Source of the DNA: Mesorhizobium sp.
GTDB taxonomy: Bacteria > Pseudomonadota > Alphaproteobacteria > Rhizobiales > Rhizobiaceae
Assembly (NCBI RefSeq): GCF_017306585.1
Contig: NZ_JAFKIC010000160.1
Coordinates: 1 to 36,442 of the forward strand
Length of the DNA stretch: 36,442 nucleotides
Reading direction: 5' to 3'
A program made the position numbers and the translations under genes. Below are positions 1 to 8,892 of the stretch, one piece after another (position 1 is the first letter of the stretch; each line of letters starts with the position of its first letter). The notes below the pieces were generated by a model. It worked only from the letters and a program-made list of their open reading frames with translations, did not search any database and was not told the DNA's origin.

Positions 1-3000
1 CCAGAGGCGCGCTCCCGAGAACCGGCGTCAGCCAAGTTGGCCGGACCGACCTTCTCCAGCAGCACGGTCAGCCAGGGTGTCAGGTCTTCGATCCTGTCGG
101 CGACGATGTGGATGACGCCGGATTCCGATTGCAGCTTGCCGGTGACGCGGATGAATCGGGCTCCCATGACGATGGGCCGGAAGCGGTCGAAGACCCTTGG
201 CCAGATGATGACATTGGCGACCGCCTTGTCGTCTTCCAGGGTGAGAAAGATGGCGTTGCCCTTGCCGGGGCGCTGGCGCACCAGCACCAGCCCGGCGACG
301 GAAACGCGCCTGCCGTCGCGCACGGCAGGCAGGTTGGCGTTGGGGATGACGCCGGCGCGGTCGAGCCGTTCGCGCAGGAAGGCCACCGGATGCGCCTTCA
401 GCGACAGGCCGAGCGAGCGGTAGTCGTGGATGACATGTTGGCCGAGCGGCATTTTCGGCAGCTTCGTCTCCGGCTCCAGTTCGCGCAGCGCGATCCCCGG
501 CTGGTCGAACAGAGGCAAGCTCTCGGCGGCACTCCTGCCGTCCAGCGCCCGCACTTCCCAGAGTGCCGCACGGCGATCGAGGCCAAGCGAGCGAAAGGCG
601 TCGGCCTGGGCCAGCTTCTCGATCTCGCCGACGTCGAGGCCGGAGCGCAGCCAGACGTCCCGCACGCTCGCATAGCCCGGACCACGCCCCTTCACGAAGG
701 TATCCATGCGATCCTTCGACAGGCCCTTGACCTGCCGGAAACCGAGCCGCAACGCATGATCTGTCTCGATGACGCCGCGCATCTCGGCATGACGCGGCAG
801 GATGCGGGCGGGGTCGAAGGAAGCTTTCTCCAGCGTGCAGTCCCAGACGGAATGATTGACGTCGATCTCGCGGATCTCGACGCCATGGTCGCGCGCGTCG
901 CGCACCAGCTGGGCCGGCTGGTAGAAGCCCATGGGCTGCGAATTCAGGATCGCGGCGCAGAAGACGTCGGGATAGAAGGTCTTGAACCAGCAGGAGGCAT
1001 AGACGAGCAGCGCGAAGGACGCGGCATGGCTTTCGGGAAAGCCGTACTCGCCGAAACCCTCGATCTGCTTGAAACAGCGCTCGGCGAAGTCTCGTGGATA
1101 GCCCTTCTTGACCATCCCTTCGATCATTCGAATCTCATAATTTCCAATAGTGCCATTGCGCCTAAACGTCGCCATCGCTCGTCTTAACTGATCGGCTTCA
1201 CCGGGAGAGAAGCCGCCCGCATCGATCGCGATTTTCATTGCTTGCTCTTGAAACAGCGGCACACCCAGCGTTCGCTTCAGAATGGCTTCAAGCTCCTTGC
1301 TAGGATATTCGACCTTCTCCTTTCCCTGTCGTCGACGAAGGTAGGGATGAACCATATCACCTTGGATTGGACCTGGCCGGACGATCGCCACCTCGATGAC
1401 CAGATCGTAAAATGTGCGTGGCCTGAGACGCGGCAACATGGACATCTGGGCGCGCGATTCTATCTGGAAGACACCGAGCGTGTCGGCACGGCAGATCATA
1501 TCGTAGACGCGGTCATCCTTCTGTGGGATCGTAGCTAGGGTCAGGCACCGGCCATATTTGTCTCTCACACCGTAGTGGGTTTCCAGCAGATCAAAGGCGC
1601 GTCTCAGACAAGACAGCATGCCAAGCGCCAGCACATCGACTTTGAGGATGCCGACATTGTCGAGGTCATCCTTGTCCCATTCGACCATCTTGCGTTCGTC
1701 CATCGCCGTCTTGACGATGGGCACGATTTCGTCGAGCCGGTCCTTAGTAATGACGAAGCCGCCGACATGCTGGGACAGATGGCGGGGAAAGCCCATGATG
1801 TCGTTGGATCTCTCGATCACCAATCGTGCAAGCGGGTCGGCTCGGTTAATGCCGCCGGCGTGAGCCTCCTTCTCGCCGAGCTCAGAGGTCGACCAACCCC
1901 ATATCGTGCTCGACAATGCGCTTCTGACATCCTCAGACAGACCCATGGCTTTCGCCACTTCGCGGAGCGCCGAGCGGCCGCGATAACTGATGACAGCTGC
2001 CGCAAGTGCCGTGCGCTTGGCGCTGTATTTGTCGTAAATATACTCGATGACGACGTCGCGCTTTTCATGCTCGAAATCGACATCAATGTCTGGGGGTTCG
2101 TCGCGCTCCGTTGAAACAAAGCGCTCAAAAAGAACGTCCAGAAGGCTAGGATCAACTTCCGTAATCTCAAGACAGTAACAGATGACGGAGTTTGCGGCGG
2201 AGCCGCGACCCTGACACAGAACACTCTTCGAACGCGCGAACCGAACGATGTCGCGAACGGTTAGGAAATAACGAGCGTATTTCTTCAAGCCGACAATTGC
2301 GAGCTCGTGCCGGATCAGCCCGTCCACTTTGTCCGGGATGCCGTCGGGGTAGCGTTTCCTGGCGCCATCCCAAGTCAATCTTTCCAGTTCGGTCTGAGGA
2401 TCGACGCCTGCCTCGGTTGTCTCTTCCGGGTAGTTGTGTTTCAGCTCGTCCAGAGAGAACTCCAGGCTTTCGGCGAACCGCAATGTCTCGGCCAGCGCTT
2501 GCGGATGGCGGCGGAACAGGCGCGCCATTTCCAGCGGCGGCTTGAGATGGCGTTCGGCATTGGCGGTGAGCTCAAGCCCGACCTCGGCGACAGGGGTGTT
2601 GAGGCGGATCGCGGTCAGCACGTCCTGCAGCGGGCGGCGTTCGGCGGTGTGGTAGAGAACATCGTTGGTCGCCATCAGCGCGATGCCGGTGCTCTCGGCC
2701 ATTGCCGCCGCTTGCTCGATCCTGAACCGGTCATTGCCGGCATAACAGGGCGAGACGCCGAGCCGCAGGGCCTCGCCGAAGCGGTCCTTGAGCCGGCGCA
2801 GCAAGGTCAGGCTGACCTCGGCGCCGGCCGTCAGGTCGGGCAGGACGGCCAGCGACATCAAATCCCCCCATTCGAGCAGGTCGTTGCGCTGGGGAAGGGT
2901 GGCGCCCTTCTCGTTCTCGTCGCGCAGATTGGCTTGCGTCAACATTCGGCACAGATGCCCCCAGCCCTTGCGGTCCCTGGGATAGGCGAGGATGTCGGGC

Positions 3001-3236
3001 GTGCCGTCGCCAAAGACCAGCCGGCAGCCGGGGTGATAGGAAAGCTTTTCGACCTTGGCCTGCTGCCAGGCGCGCACGACGCCGGCCACCGTGTTGCGGT
3101 CGGCAAGGCCGATCGCGGAGAAGCCCAGCAGCTTGGCCGCGACCACCAGCTCTTCCGGCTTGGAGGCGCCGCGCAGGAAGGAGAAATTCGACTGGATGCC
3201 GAATTCGGCATAGGGGATGGCGGTCAGCGCGTTCAT
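1..3236 (-). CDS. dnaE2: Error-prone DNA polymerase DnaE2 (ImuC), 3' end beyond window
   Basis: This is a C-family DNA polymerase alpha-type subunit that carries out SOS-induced translesion synthesis with ImuA and ImuB. I read the frame from ATG 3236 to base 3 as 1078 codons without a stop; the C-terminus lies outside the window. In order it shows an N-terminal PHP domain ([17 protein letters not shown] start, [10 protein letters not shown] near residue 36), the palm with PDIDVDF (D383, D385, D387), a further catalytic Asp in [10 protein letters not shown] (D534), the fingers motif GVPLFQEQ (about residue 658), a helix-hairpin-helix region ([17 protein letters not shown], about 725) and a C-terminal OB fold (about 975-1030). 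The start overlaps the imuB stop (ATGA, 3233-3236). Codon use is odd: roughly 1090-2460 is clearly AT-richer than both ends, although the frame stays intact. Identity is very secure from the motifs and the neighbours. Confidence 0.96.
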   Translation of the reverse strand, partial: MNALTAIPYAEFGIQSNFSFLRGASKPEELVVAAKLLGFSAIGLADRNTVAGVVRAWQQAKVEKLSYHPGCRLVFGDGTPDILAYPRDRKGWGHLCRMLTQANLRDENEKGATLPQRNDLLEWGDLMSLAVLPDLTAGAEVSLTLLRRLKDRFGEALRLGVSPCYAGNDRFRIEQAAAMAESTGIALMATNDVLYHTAERRPLQDVLTAIRLNTPVAEVGLELTANAERHLKPPLEMARLFRRHPQALAETLRFAESLEFSLDELKHNYPEETTEAGVDPQTELERLTWDGARKRYPDGIPDKVDGLIRHELAIVGLKKYARYFLTVRDIVRFARSKSVLCQGRGSAANSVICYCLEITEVDPSLLDVLFERFVSTERDEPPDIDVDFEHEKRDVVIEYIYDKYSAKRTALAAAVISYRGRSALREVAKAMGLSEDVRSALSSTIWGWSTSELGEKEAHAGGINRADPLARLVIERSNDIMGFPRHLSQHVGGFVITKDRLDEIVPIVKTAMDERKMVEWDKDDLDNVGILKVDVLALGMLSCLRRAFDLLETHYGVRDKYGRCLTLATIPQKDDRVYDMICRADTLGVFQIESRAQMSMLPRLRPRTFYDLVIEVAIVRPGPIQGDMVHPYLRRRQGKEKVEYPSKELEAILKRTLGVPLFQEQAMKIAIDAGGFSPGEADQLRRAMATFRRNGTIGNYEIRMIEGMVKKGYPRDFAERCFKQIEGFGEYGFPESHAASFALLVYASCWFKTFYPDVFCAAILNSQPMGFYQPAQLVRDARDHGVEIREIDVNHSVWDCTLEKASFDPARILPRHAEMRGVIETDHALRLGFRQVKGLSKDRMDTFVKGRGPGYASVRDVWLRSGLDVGEIEKLAQADAFRSLGLDRRAALWEVRALDGRSAAESLPLFDQPGIALRELEPETKLPKMPLGQHVIHDYRSLGLSLKAHPVAFLRERLDRAGVIPNANLPAVRDGRRVSVAGLVLVRQRPGKGNAIFLTLEDDKAVANVIIWPRVFDRFRPIVMGARFIRVTGKLQSESGVIHIVADRIEDLTPWLTVLLEKVGPANLADAGSRERAS

Positions 3237-4882
3237 GCGAAGACCCCGTGCAGGAACCAGCGTGGCGGCACCTTCGATGCGCCGCCGTAAAGACCTTGCC
3301 GGTAAAGCCAGTAGCGGCGGCCATCGGCGTCCTCGATGCGGAAATAGTCGCGCGTCGCCGCGGCGTCGTCGCCCGGCGGCTGTCGCCACCATTCGGCGGC
3401 GATGCGCTCAGGACCCTCGGCGCGCGCGACGCGGTAGAGCGCGCGGCGCCAGCGGAAACGCAGCGGCGGTCCTTCCGGCATTTCGGTGGCCGGTACCTCG
3501 ATGGGCTCGGGCGCGCGAAACAGCCGGATCGGACGCTCCGGCGGGAAGATGGTCATCGGCGCCCGCACCCTGTCCGGTTTCCTCGGCGGCGTGGTGCGGC
3601 GCGGGGTTTCGCTGAAGGGGACGATGGCGACGGCACGCTCCGGCAGATGGCTTTCGACGGCGACCGGCCTCAGCACGGCGCCGTCGCCCAGGCGGGCACG
3701 GACGCGATCGGCGAAGAGGGCGATGTCGGCCTCGTCATCGGCGACCTCGCCGGCAAGGTCGCCCTGCTGCATGTCGAAGGCGGCAACCGAAAGCACGCAG
3801 AGCCGCACGAGGTCGAAGCCGAAACCTGCGTCGATGGTCTGCTCCAGCGCGGTAAGCCTTTCGTGGAACAGGCGCCTGATCAGCTGGGGTTCGCGCAGGG
3901 GCCGCGAGGTGCCGACCGCTATGCGGTTGACGGCGCCGTCGACGCGAAAGAGGAAAAGCGCGAGCCCCCTCGCACCCTCGCCGCGCCGTTCGAGATCTGT
4001 CTTCAGGGCCGTGGCCAGCCGGCCGACCAATTGCTCGATGTCGTCGGTCTGCACGATCGGTTCGGCCAGATGGCGTTCGACCGAAAGCGGCGCGACGGGC
4101 AGGCGCGGCGAGACGGCCTCGTCGAGCCGGCCGAGCGCCTGGTCGAGGCGCAACAGCAGGGAGGCGCCGAAGCGGCGGGCGAGCGGCGCACGCGGCGCGG
4201 CCATCACCGCGCCGGCCGTGCGCAGGCCGACGCTTTCCAGGCTGGCGCGGGTTTCCGGCGCTATGCGCAGCGCCGCCAGGGGCAGAGGCGCGAGCAGCGT
4301 TTCCTCCTCGCCCGATAAAACGATGCGGTCGCCGCAGAAGCGCGCCGCCGCCCAGGCAGCGCCCGGTGTCGCGGCAAGCCCGGCGCGGACATCGAAACCC
4401 TGCTGGAAGAAGCGCGACAGGATGGTGTCCAGCATGGCGCGTTCGCCGCCGAACAGATGGGTACAGCCGGTGACGTCGAGGAACAGGCCGTCAATGCCGT
4501 CCAACGCCACCAGCGGGGTGTAGCGGTCACACCAGTCGGCAAGGCCCTCGAGCAGGCGCCGGTCCGCCTCCGGATCGGCCTCGACGATATCGATCGAGGG
4601 ATGCATGGCGCGCGCATCGGCAATGCCCATGCCGGGCTTCAGGTGCAGGGCTTCACCCTGCTCGTCGAGGGCCGAGATGCGTTGCGCGTTGCTGTCGCGA
4701 TGGCTGATCACGAGTGGTGGGTGAGCCGGATGCTCCGGCGGCCGGGAACGCCAGGACCGCCCCAGCCGCTGCCGCAGGATCCTTTCGGCCGCGAGATAGG
4801 GAAACCACAGCGACAGGATTCTCTGCCCGGCGCTCTTCGCCGGCTCTTTCGTCGCCCCTTCTTTCATCGAATACGCGTTCAT
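3233..4882 (-). CDS. imuB: ImuB, catalytically degenerate Y-family polymerase-like protein
   Basis: ImuB is a DinB/UmuC-related protein that no longer polymerises. It acts as the hub of the translesion mutasome, linking DnaE2 to the sliding clamp and ImuA. The 549-residue product opens with the typical [17 protein letters not shown] segment (about residue 21), followed by the Y-family fold ([28 protein letters not shown]) and a long variable C-terminal region ending in [11 protein letters not shown] candidate clamp-binding stretch is MQQGDLAG; that assignment is inference. I chose ATG 4882, preceded by GGAG about 10 nt upstream; ATG 4867 is an alternative. The conserved start cannot lie further downstream than about 4822, so the gene overlaps the end of imuA by roughly 200 nt or more. 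Its TGA overlaps the dnaE2 start by four bases, suggesting translational coupling. Confidence 0.95.
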   Translation of the reverse strand: MNAYSMKEGATKEPAKSAGQRILSLWFPYLAAERILRQRLGRSWRSRPPEHPAHPPLVISHRDSNAQRISALDEQGEALHLKPGMGIADARAMHPSIDIVEADPEADRRLLEGLADWCDRYTPLVALDGIDGLFLDVTGCTHLFGGERAMLDTILSRFFQQGFDVRAGLAATPGAAWAAARFCGDRIVLSGEEETLLAPLPLAALRIAPETRASLESVGLRTAGAVMAAPRAPLARRFGASLLLRLDQALGRLDEAVSPRLPVAPLSVERHLAEPIVQTDDIEQLVGRLATALKTDLERRGEGARGLALFLFRVDGAVNRIAVGTSRPLREPQLIRRLFHERLTALEQTIDAGFGFDLVRLCVLSVAAFDMQQGDLAGEVADDEADIALFADRVRARLGDGAVLRPVAVESHLPERAVAIVPFSETPRRTTPPRKPDRVRAPMTIFPPERPIRLFRAPEPIEVPATEMPEGPPLRFRWRRALYRVARAEGPERIAAEWWRQPPGDDAAATRDYFRIEDADGRRYWLYRQGLYGGASKVPPRWFLHGVFA

Positions 4883-5717
4883 CGGGGTTCCACTCCAGTG
4901 TGAATTGTCCGGGCAGGGCCGTGCGGCTCTTGCCGATGGTGATGGTGAAGGCCGGGCGGCCGATCGAGCCGGCCAGCGGCCCGGCGACCGTGGCGCGCGG
5001 CGCCGCCGGTGCTGATGCAACGATGAGGCGCACGGGTGCCGCCGTCGGCTCGGGCGCCGCCGCCTGCCGCAGCAGCAGGACCGGCCGGCCGGCGGCAAGC
5101 GCCCTTGCATGCAGCCGGCGCGTCGCGGTCAGGTCCAGCCGCTGCGGATTGCCACGGATTTCCAGGATGACAGCGGCGAGCGCCGTCATGCGGGCCGCTT
5201 CCTCGGCGACCCACAGGGCATCAGTGAGTTTCGACGTCTCGGAAAACACCAATTGCCCCGGCTCGATGCCGAAGGCGGCATGCAGACCCCGGGCATAGGG
5301 AAAGCCGGCCTCATGGAAGATTTCCGATGTGCCGACCCACAGCACCGGCAAGCCTTGCGCCTGCTTCAGGATCAGGCTGGTGAGCGACAGCGCGAAGCCG
5401 GCGACGGCCCCGGCATCGCGGGTTTCCTGGCCATGGATTTCGCTGAGCGCCGCTTTCGGCAGGCCGCCGCTCAGGGCGGCGTCGAGGCGCCCGGCGCCGA
5501 CGGGCAGGAAGGCATCCGGCAAGGCCGCGGCAGGCCCGCGCCGGACGATCGTGAGATCGGCGCCGGGGAAGTCGGCGCCAGACACGTCAGCGGCGGCACC
5601 GGCATCGACCAGCGCGCCAGCCGGCGCCTGCAGGCGCTCGGGCAGCGTTCCCTCGATTTTCGCGATCTGGCGGCGCAGGGCAAAAACAGTCTCCCGCGCC
5701 ACAGCGGTCATCGCCAT
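4653..5717 (-). CDS. imuA: ImuA, RecA-like SOS mutagenesis accessory protein
   Basis: ImuA is a RecA/SulA-related protein required with ImuB and DnaE2 for damage-induced mutagenesis. The product has 354 residues. Visible family features are the N-terminal REtVfaLRRQIAKIEG helix, the GRLDAALSGGLPKAALSEIHG segment around residues 75-95 that matches the RecA-like core start, and the strand VLWVGTSEIFHEAGFPYARGL. The start is ATG 5717; ATG 5711 is a close alternative. It is the first gene of the operon, and a LexA-type box lies 25 nt upstream. The C-terminus is unusual: after ITIGKSRTALPGQFTLEWNP the frame continues for about 80 low-complexity Arg/Ala-rich residues that run inside imuB in another frame, giving a 230-nt overlap. 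ImuA proteins are usually nearer 240-280 residues, so this tail may be a non-functional read-on. Confidence 0.92.
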   Translation of the reverse strand: MAMTAVARETVFALRRQIAKIEGTLPERLQAPAGALVDAGAAADVSGADFPGADLTIVRRGPAAALPDAFLPVGAGRLDAALSGGLPKAALSEIHGQETRDAGAVAGFALSLTSLILKQAQGLPVLWVGTSEIFHEAGFPYARGLHAAFGIEPGQLVFSETSKLTDALWVAEEAARMTALAAVILEIRGNPQRLDLTATRRLHARALAAGRPVLLLRQAAAPEPTAAPVRLIVASAPAAPRATVAGPLAGSIGRPAFTITIGKSRTALPGQFTLEWNPDERVFDERRGDERAGEERRAENPVAVVSLSRGRKDPAAAAGAVLAFPAAGASGSPTTRDQPSRQQRATHLGPRRAG

Positions 5718-5741
5718 GACGGTCAGCTTCCACTCACAATT

Positions 5742-5756
5742 GTTCCTGTTATGTTC
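5742..5756 (-). promoter_or_regulatory. LexA binding site (alphaproteobacterial SOS box)
   Basis: The + strand reads GTTC CTGTTAT GTTC, an exact match to the direct-repeat box GTTC-N7-GTTC known for LexA in Rhizobiales, Rhodobacter and Caulobacter. It lies 25 nt before the imuA start codon, where it would cover the promoter. Repression by LexA and induction by DNA damage are inferred from the motif and from the known regulation of this cassette. Confidence 0.88.
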
Positions 5757-5791
5757 CTATAGATTCCAGAGAGGTCTGGAAGAGTCAAGCA

Positions 5792-5818
5792 GGGTCACAA
5801 GGAATTTATTCCTTGACC
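5792..5818. terminator. Inverted repeat, possible terminator of the LysE gene
   Basis: The arms GGTCacAAGGAAT and ATTCCTTGACC form a stem with a two-base bulge and a TT loop. It lies between the LysE-family gene (-) and imuA (-). There is no clear T-tract, so it may act as a terminator, a transcript stabiliser or neither. Confidence 0.35.
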
Positions 5819-5867
5819 TGATGCCCGCGAGCCCAACATGCAAGTTGGCTACGCACCATCCATGAGG

Positions 5868-6051
5868 TCGTCATCCCTGGGCGAAGCAGCCGCGTGAGCG
5901 GCGTCGCGGAGACCCTGGGATTCATTCCGTGACCTTGGTCGACGGTGCAGCGGAGCAGAATTCCGCATCGCCGCGCCGCTCGGAAGTCACGGCATGGATT
6001 CCGGGGTCTGCGCCGCGTCGCTGCGCTCCTTGCTCCGCCCCAGAATGACGA
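5868..6051. repeat. Two 66-bp repeat units in inverted orientation
   Basis: Unit 1 (5868-5933) starts TCGTCATCCCTGGGCGAAG and ends ATTCATTCCGTGAC. Unit 2 (5986-6051), read on the - strand, starts TCGTCATTCTGGGGCGGAG and ends ATCCATGCCGTGAC. The two match along most of their length and are separated by 52 bp, so the transcript could fold into a long hairpin. The wording resembles intergenic palindromic elements that are dispersed in Mesorhizobium chromosomes; that resemblance is from memory. No coding sequence is credible in 5760-6100 apart from this repeat. Confidence 0.7.
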
Positions 6052-6103
6052 AGCAGTGGGCGCTTCTTCATAGCGATGACCGTCACACGTCTCCGCCGGG
6101 AGA

Positions 6104-6736
6104 CTAACGCTGGCCGCCAAACGCCAGCCGTGCGGCAAGCCCGGCGAAGACGGTTCCGAGCAGGATCTGCGGCGCGCGCTGGAACCGTGTGCGCTTCGAC
6201 AGTGCGGTTCCGATGCGGCTGGCGGTGAGGATGACCATGCCGTTGACGGCCAGCCCGATCAGGTTGAGCACGGTCGCCAGCACGAGGATCTGGCCGGCGA
6301 CCGAACCAGCTTCTGGGTGCACGAATTGCGGGAACAGCGCCAGCACGAACAGCGCCATTTTCGGATTGAGCAGGTTCGTGAACAAGCCCTGCCGGAAGAT
6401 GCGGCCCCGCGAATAGCGCGGCAGGCCGGCGACCGGCGCGAATGCGGTTCCATCGGAGCGGAACGCCTTCCAGGCAAGCCAGGCGAGATAGGCGGCTCCG
6501 GCATAGCGCACGATGTCGTAGGCGATGGGTGCCGCCAGGAACAGTTGCGCCAGGCCGAAAGCGGCGGCCAGTGCGTGGCAGTAGGTGCCGGCGGCGATGC
6601 CGGCATAGGTCGCCAGGCCCGAGGCGCGCCCCTGGCTGGCGCTGCGGGAGGCGATCAACAGCATATCCGGCCCCGGCGTCGCGGTCAGCGCGAGGCAGGC
6701 AATGGCGAAAAGTCCGAGTGTGGAAAGGTCCGGCAT
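6104..6736 (-). CDS. LysE/RhtB-family amino acid or homoserine exporter
   Basis: This is an inner-membrane exporter of the LysE/RhtB superfamily, which pumps amino acids or homoserine (lactones) out of the cell; the substrate cannot be read from sequence. The 210-residue product starts MPDLSTLGLFAIACLALTATPGPDMLLI, whose TPGPDM motif is the family signature. It then shows GxxxGxxxGtYCHALAAAFGLAQLF, the loop YLAWLAWKAFRS, the FRQGLFTNLLNPKMALFVLALFPQF signature and about six membrane segments. ATG 6736 is chosen because AGGAG sits six bases upstream; an upstream in-frame ATG at 6754 has no such site. It is a single gene on this strand, divergent from the metalloprotease gene at 6874. Confidence 0.93.
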   Translation of the reverse strand: MPDLSTLGLFAIACLALTATPGPDMLLIASRSASQGRASGLATYAGIAAGTYCHALAAAFGLAQLFLAAPIAYDIVRYAGAAYLAWLAWKAFRSDGTAFAPVAGLPRYSRGRIFRQGLFTNLLNPKMALFVLALFPQFVHPEAGSVAGQILVLATVLNLIGLAVNGMVILTASRIGTALSKRTRFQRAPQILLGTVFAGLAARLAFGGQR

Positions 6737-6873
6737 GAGAGCTCCTTGAGGCATGGCCGGAGCCGACCCCTACGCGATTCCCCGTCGGGCGGTAAAGCAT
6801 CTGAACCAGGAATCATGCTGTCATTTGCCTGAGCCAGCGCGAAAGCCTATATGCCGGGATCAAAGGACAAAGC

Positions 6874-7296
6874 ATGGCCCGCATCTACAAGACACGCACC
6901 TGGCACGACCAGTTCTCGCCCTCGATGGACGAATTGGAGTTCCTGGCCCTGGAGGCTTACGCCCACCTGCCGGAGGACTTTCGCAAGCTGACCGGCGAGA
7001 TCGTCATCCAGATCGCCGAGTTCCCGACCGACGAGATCATGGACGACCTGTCGCTGGAGACGCCCTTCGACCTGCTCGGCCTGTTCGAGGGACGCGGCAT
7101 CGCCGAACGCTGGAACCCGCAGACCGGCGAGGGGCCAAACCGCATCACGCTCTACCGCCGCGCCATGCTCGACTACTGGGCCGAGAATGAGGAAACGCTG
7201 GGCGACATCGTCACCCATGTGCTGATCCATGAAATCGGCCATCATTTCGGCTTATCGGACGATGATATGGAGCGGATCGAGGAAGCAGCAGAGTAG
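6874..7296 (+). CDS. Zincin-like metalloprotease family protein
   Basis: The product is a small cytoplasmic protein of 140 residues with the zinc-binding motif HEIGHHFGLSDDD. H119, E120 and H123 form HExxH, and the pattern extends to HExxHxxGxxD with D129 as a possible third ligand. This matches the family of short minimal metallopeptidases often annotated as zincin-like or DUF1025; the substrate is unknown. There is no signal peptide. The acidic segment FPTDEIMDDLSLETPFDLLGL (about 50-70) precedes the catalytic helix. AAAGGA lies just upstream of ATG 6874. The next gene begins six bases after the stop, so the two are probably co-transcribed. Confidence 0.88.
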   Translation: MARIYKTRTWHDQFSPSMDELEFLALEAYAHLPEDFRKLTGEIVIQIAEFPTDEIMDDLSLETPFDLLGLFEGRGIAERWNPQTGEGPNRITLYRRAMLDYWAENEETLGDIVTHVLIHEIGHHFGLSDDDMERIEEAAE

Positions 7297-7301
7297 GCAG
7301 C

Positions 7302-7640
7302 ATGCGCGGCATCACCAATCCCGGCGACCTTTTCGACAGGCTGAAACAGGCCTGGAGTCCTGAAAGCTCGTTAAGCTGGAGCGCCGAAAACCCCGCAAAG
7401 GGCCAATGCAGCGTCACCGCGCTGGTCATCCAGGACGCCTTCGGCGGCGATATCCTGAAAACCTACACGCGCGGCGGCACGCATTTCTACAATCTGGTCG
7501 ACGGCGTCAAATGGGACATGACGGTCAGCCAGTTCGATCGCCCGATCCCGTTCGCGGACATGCCGTCCAGCCGCGAGGAAGCGATGGCCGACACTTCGCC
7601 CGCCCAGTACGAGGCGCTCAAGGCCAGGCTGAGCCTCTGA
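7302..7640 (+). CDS. YunG-like protein of unknown function
   Basis: This 112-residue soluble protein carries the conserved-looking block SAENPAKGQCSVTALVIQD followed by FGGDILKT, GGTHFYNLVDG and SQFDRPIPF. The order ENPxxGQCSVTALVxxDxFGGDIL...HFYN resembles Bacillus subtilis YunG, a family without an assigned function. Cys37 in GQCSVTA and the later His in THFYN would be worth testing as a catalytic pair, since the arrangement recalls Cys-His hydrolases; that is inference only. It follows the metalloprotease gene by five bases and was probably acquired or expressed with it. Confidence 0.78.
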   Translation: MRGITNPGDLFDRLKQAWSPESSLSWSAENPAKGQCSVTALVIQDAFGGDILKTYTRGGTHFYNLVDGVKWDMTVSQFDRPIPFADMPSSREEAMADTSPAQYEALKARLSL

Positions 7641-7664
7641 CCTGAACGCCTCGGCGGCGTATCC

Positions 7665-7871
7665 TCACCAGTCGCTGAGCTTGGTGTCCGGCCCGTATTC
7701 CTGGCCGTCTATGTCCTTGACCACGGCCTGGCCGCAGCGCATCGCCTTGGCCTCCTTGTCATAGGCATAGGTCGGCGAGCCGAACAGGTGCCAGCCCTTG
7801 TTCAGCGCCGCCGTCACCTTGTGACAGAAGCTGGCGTCGTCCGGGCCGGTCAGAAAGCGGTAGAGTTTCAT
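7665..7871 (-). CDS. DUF1737 domain protein
   Basis: This 68-residue protein has the pattern MKLYRFLTGPDDASFCHKV, then ALNKGWHLFGSPTYAYD and MRCGQAVVKDIDGQEY. That is the DUF1737 family, small cytoplasmic proteins of unknown function found widely in proteobacteria. AGGA lies about nine bases before ATG 7871. It is transcribed towards the YunG-like gene, with 24 bp between the stop codons. Confidence 0.85.
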   Translation of the reverse strand: MKLYRFLTGPDDASFCHKVTAALNKGWHLFGSPTYAYDKEAKAMRCGQAVVKDIDGQEYGPDTKLSDW

Positions 7872-7913
7872 CGGGTTGGTTCCTGTCGTGAATAGCCCGC
7901 AATAGGGGGGCCA

Positions 7914-8789
7914 TCATGCGCCGATGGCGGCCGCCTTCGCCAGCAGTTTTTCGGCCTGCGTCAGGTGCAGGCGCTCGACCATCCGGCCGTTCAGCGCGAT
8001 CACGCTCCTGCCCTGGTTCTCGGGAAGCGCAAAGGCATCCGTCACCTGGCGTGCCTCGGCCAGCGCCGGCGCCGACGGCGCGAAGGCGCGGTTGGCCGCC
8101 TCGATCTGGGCGGGGTGGATGACGGTCTTGCCGTCAAAGCCCATGGCGGAGCCTTCCGCGCATTCGCGGGCAAAGCCATCGAGATCGCGGAAATCATTGG
8201 TCACGGCGTCCAGCACATCGAGGCCGCCGGCCCGCGCGGCCAGCACCATCTGCATCAGCCATGGCACGAGGTAGCGGCGGTCCGGCGTGGCCAGCACGCC
8301 CGTTTCCTTGGCCAGATCATTCGTTCCGGCGACGAAACAATTGAGCCGCGAGGCGGGATCGCGGCCAAGCTCGGCGATGGCGCCGATGTTGAGCATGGCC
8401 TTCGGCGTCTCGATCATCGCCCATAGTTTGACGCTGTCGGGGGCGAAATTGTCGTCCAGCACGTCGCCGGCCTCCAGCAGGTCGCGCGGCGTGTCGACCT
8501 TGGTCAGAAGGATGCCGTCGGGCTGGCAGTTTGCTGCGGCCAGAAGGTCGTCGGCGCCCCATTCGGTGGAGAGCGCGTTGATGCGCACCACTATCTCGCA
8601 GCCGCTGGCGGGGCGATTGGCGAGGATGCCGGCCAGCTTGCCGCGGGCGGCGATCTTGTCGGCCGGGGCAACGGCATCCTCGAGGTCGATGATGACGGCG
8701 TCGCAGGCAAGCCCGGCGATCTTGGCCAGCGCCTTGTCGTTGGAGGCGGGGACATAGAGCACCGAGCGGCGCGGGCGGTAGGTTTCCAT
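7914..8789 (-). CDS. HpcH/HpaI aldolase, citrate lyase beta (CitE)-like CoA-ester lyase
   Basis: This is a TIM-barrel lyase of the CitE/malyl-CoA lyase family, which cleaves or forms 3-hydroxyacyl-CoA esters such as malyl-CoA or citramalyl-CoA; the exact substrate is unknown. The 291-residue product contains RSVLYVPASNDKALAKI (N-terminal strand), DAVIIDLEDAVAP (metal-site acidic motif), the Arg of VVRINAL, AMIETPKAMLNIG (the metal-binding Glu region) and GFDGKTVIHPAQIEAAN near the C-terminus. Family members of this length usually act as stand-alone enzymes. ATG 8789 is the first Met matching the conserved METYRPRRSVLYVPA start; the ribosome site is weak. It lies 103 bp downstream of the IclR gene on the same strand and could be co-transcribed with it. 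Confidence 0.9.
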   Translation of the reverse strand: METYRPRRSVLYVPASNDKALAKIAGLACDAVIIDLEDAVAPADKIAARGKLAGILANRPASGCEIVVRINALSTEWGADDLLAAANCQPDGILLTKVDTPRDLLEAGDVLDDNFAPDSVKLWAMIETPKAMLNIGAIAELGRDPASRLNCFVAGTNDLAKETGVLATPDRRYLVPWLMQMVLAARAGGLDVLDAVTNDFRDLDGFARECAEGSAMGFDGKTVIHPAQIEAANRAFAPSAPALAEARQVTDAFALPENQGRSVIALNGRMVERLHLTQAEKLLAKAAAIGA

Positions 8790-8892
8790 GGCCGATCTAT
8801 GCCGGTTGCGGCTGGCCGAGGCAAGCATGCAGGCTAACCGGCCGACCGGCCCAACCGTCCGGAGAGGGGCCGCCGTCGCGAGCCTGGTTCGC

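Noticed and set aside
1-3236. dnaE2 as a broken or frameshifted gene, because only short fragments stand out on the - strand
   Set aside because: Reading the - strand codon by codon from ATG 3236 gives one unbroken frame to base 3, and the positions of D383 and D534 and of the last codon all stay in the same phase.
108-4318. Long + strand frames at 108-1187, 2307-3290 and 3248-4318
   Set aside because: They are antisense to dnaE2 and imuB, show no recognisable motif, and arise from GC-rich codon bias.
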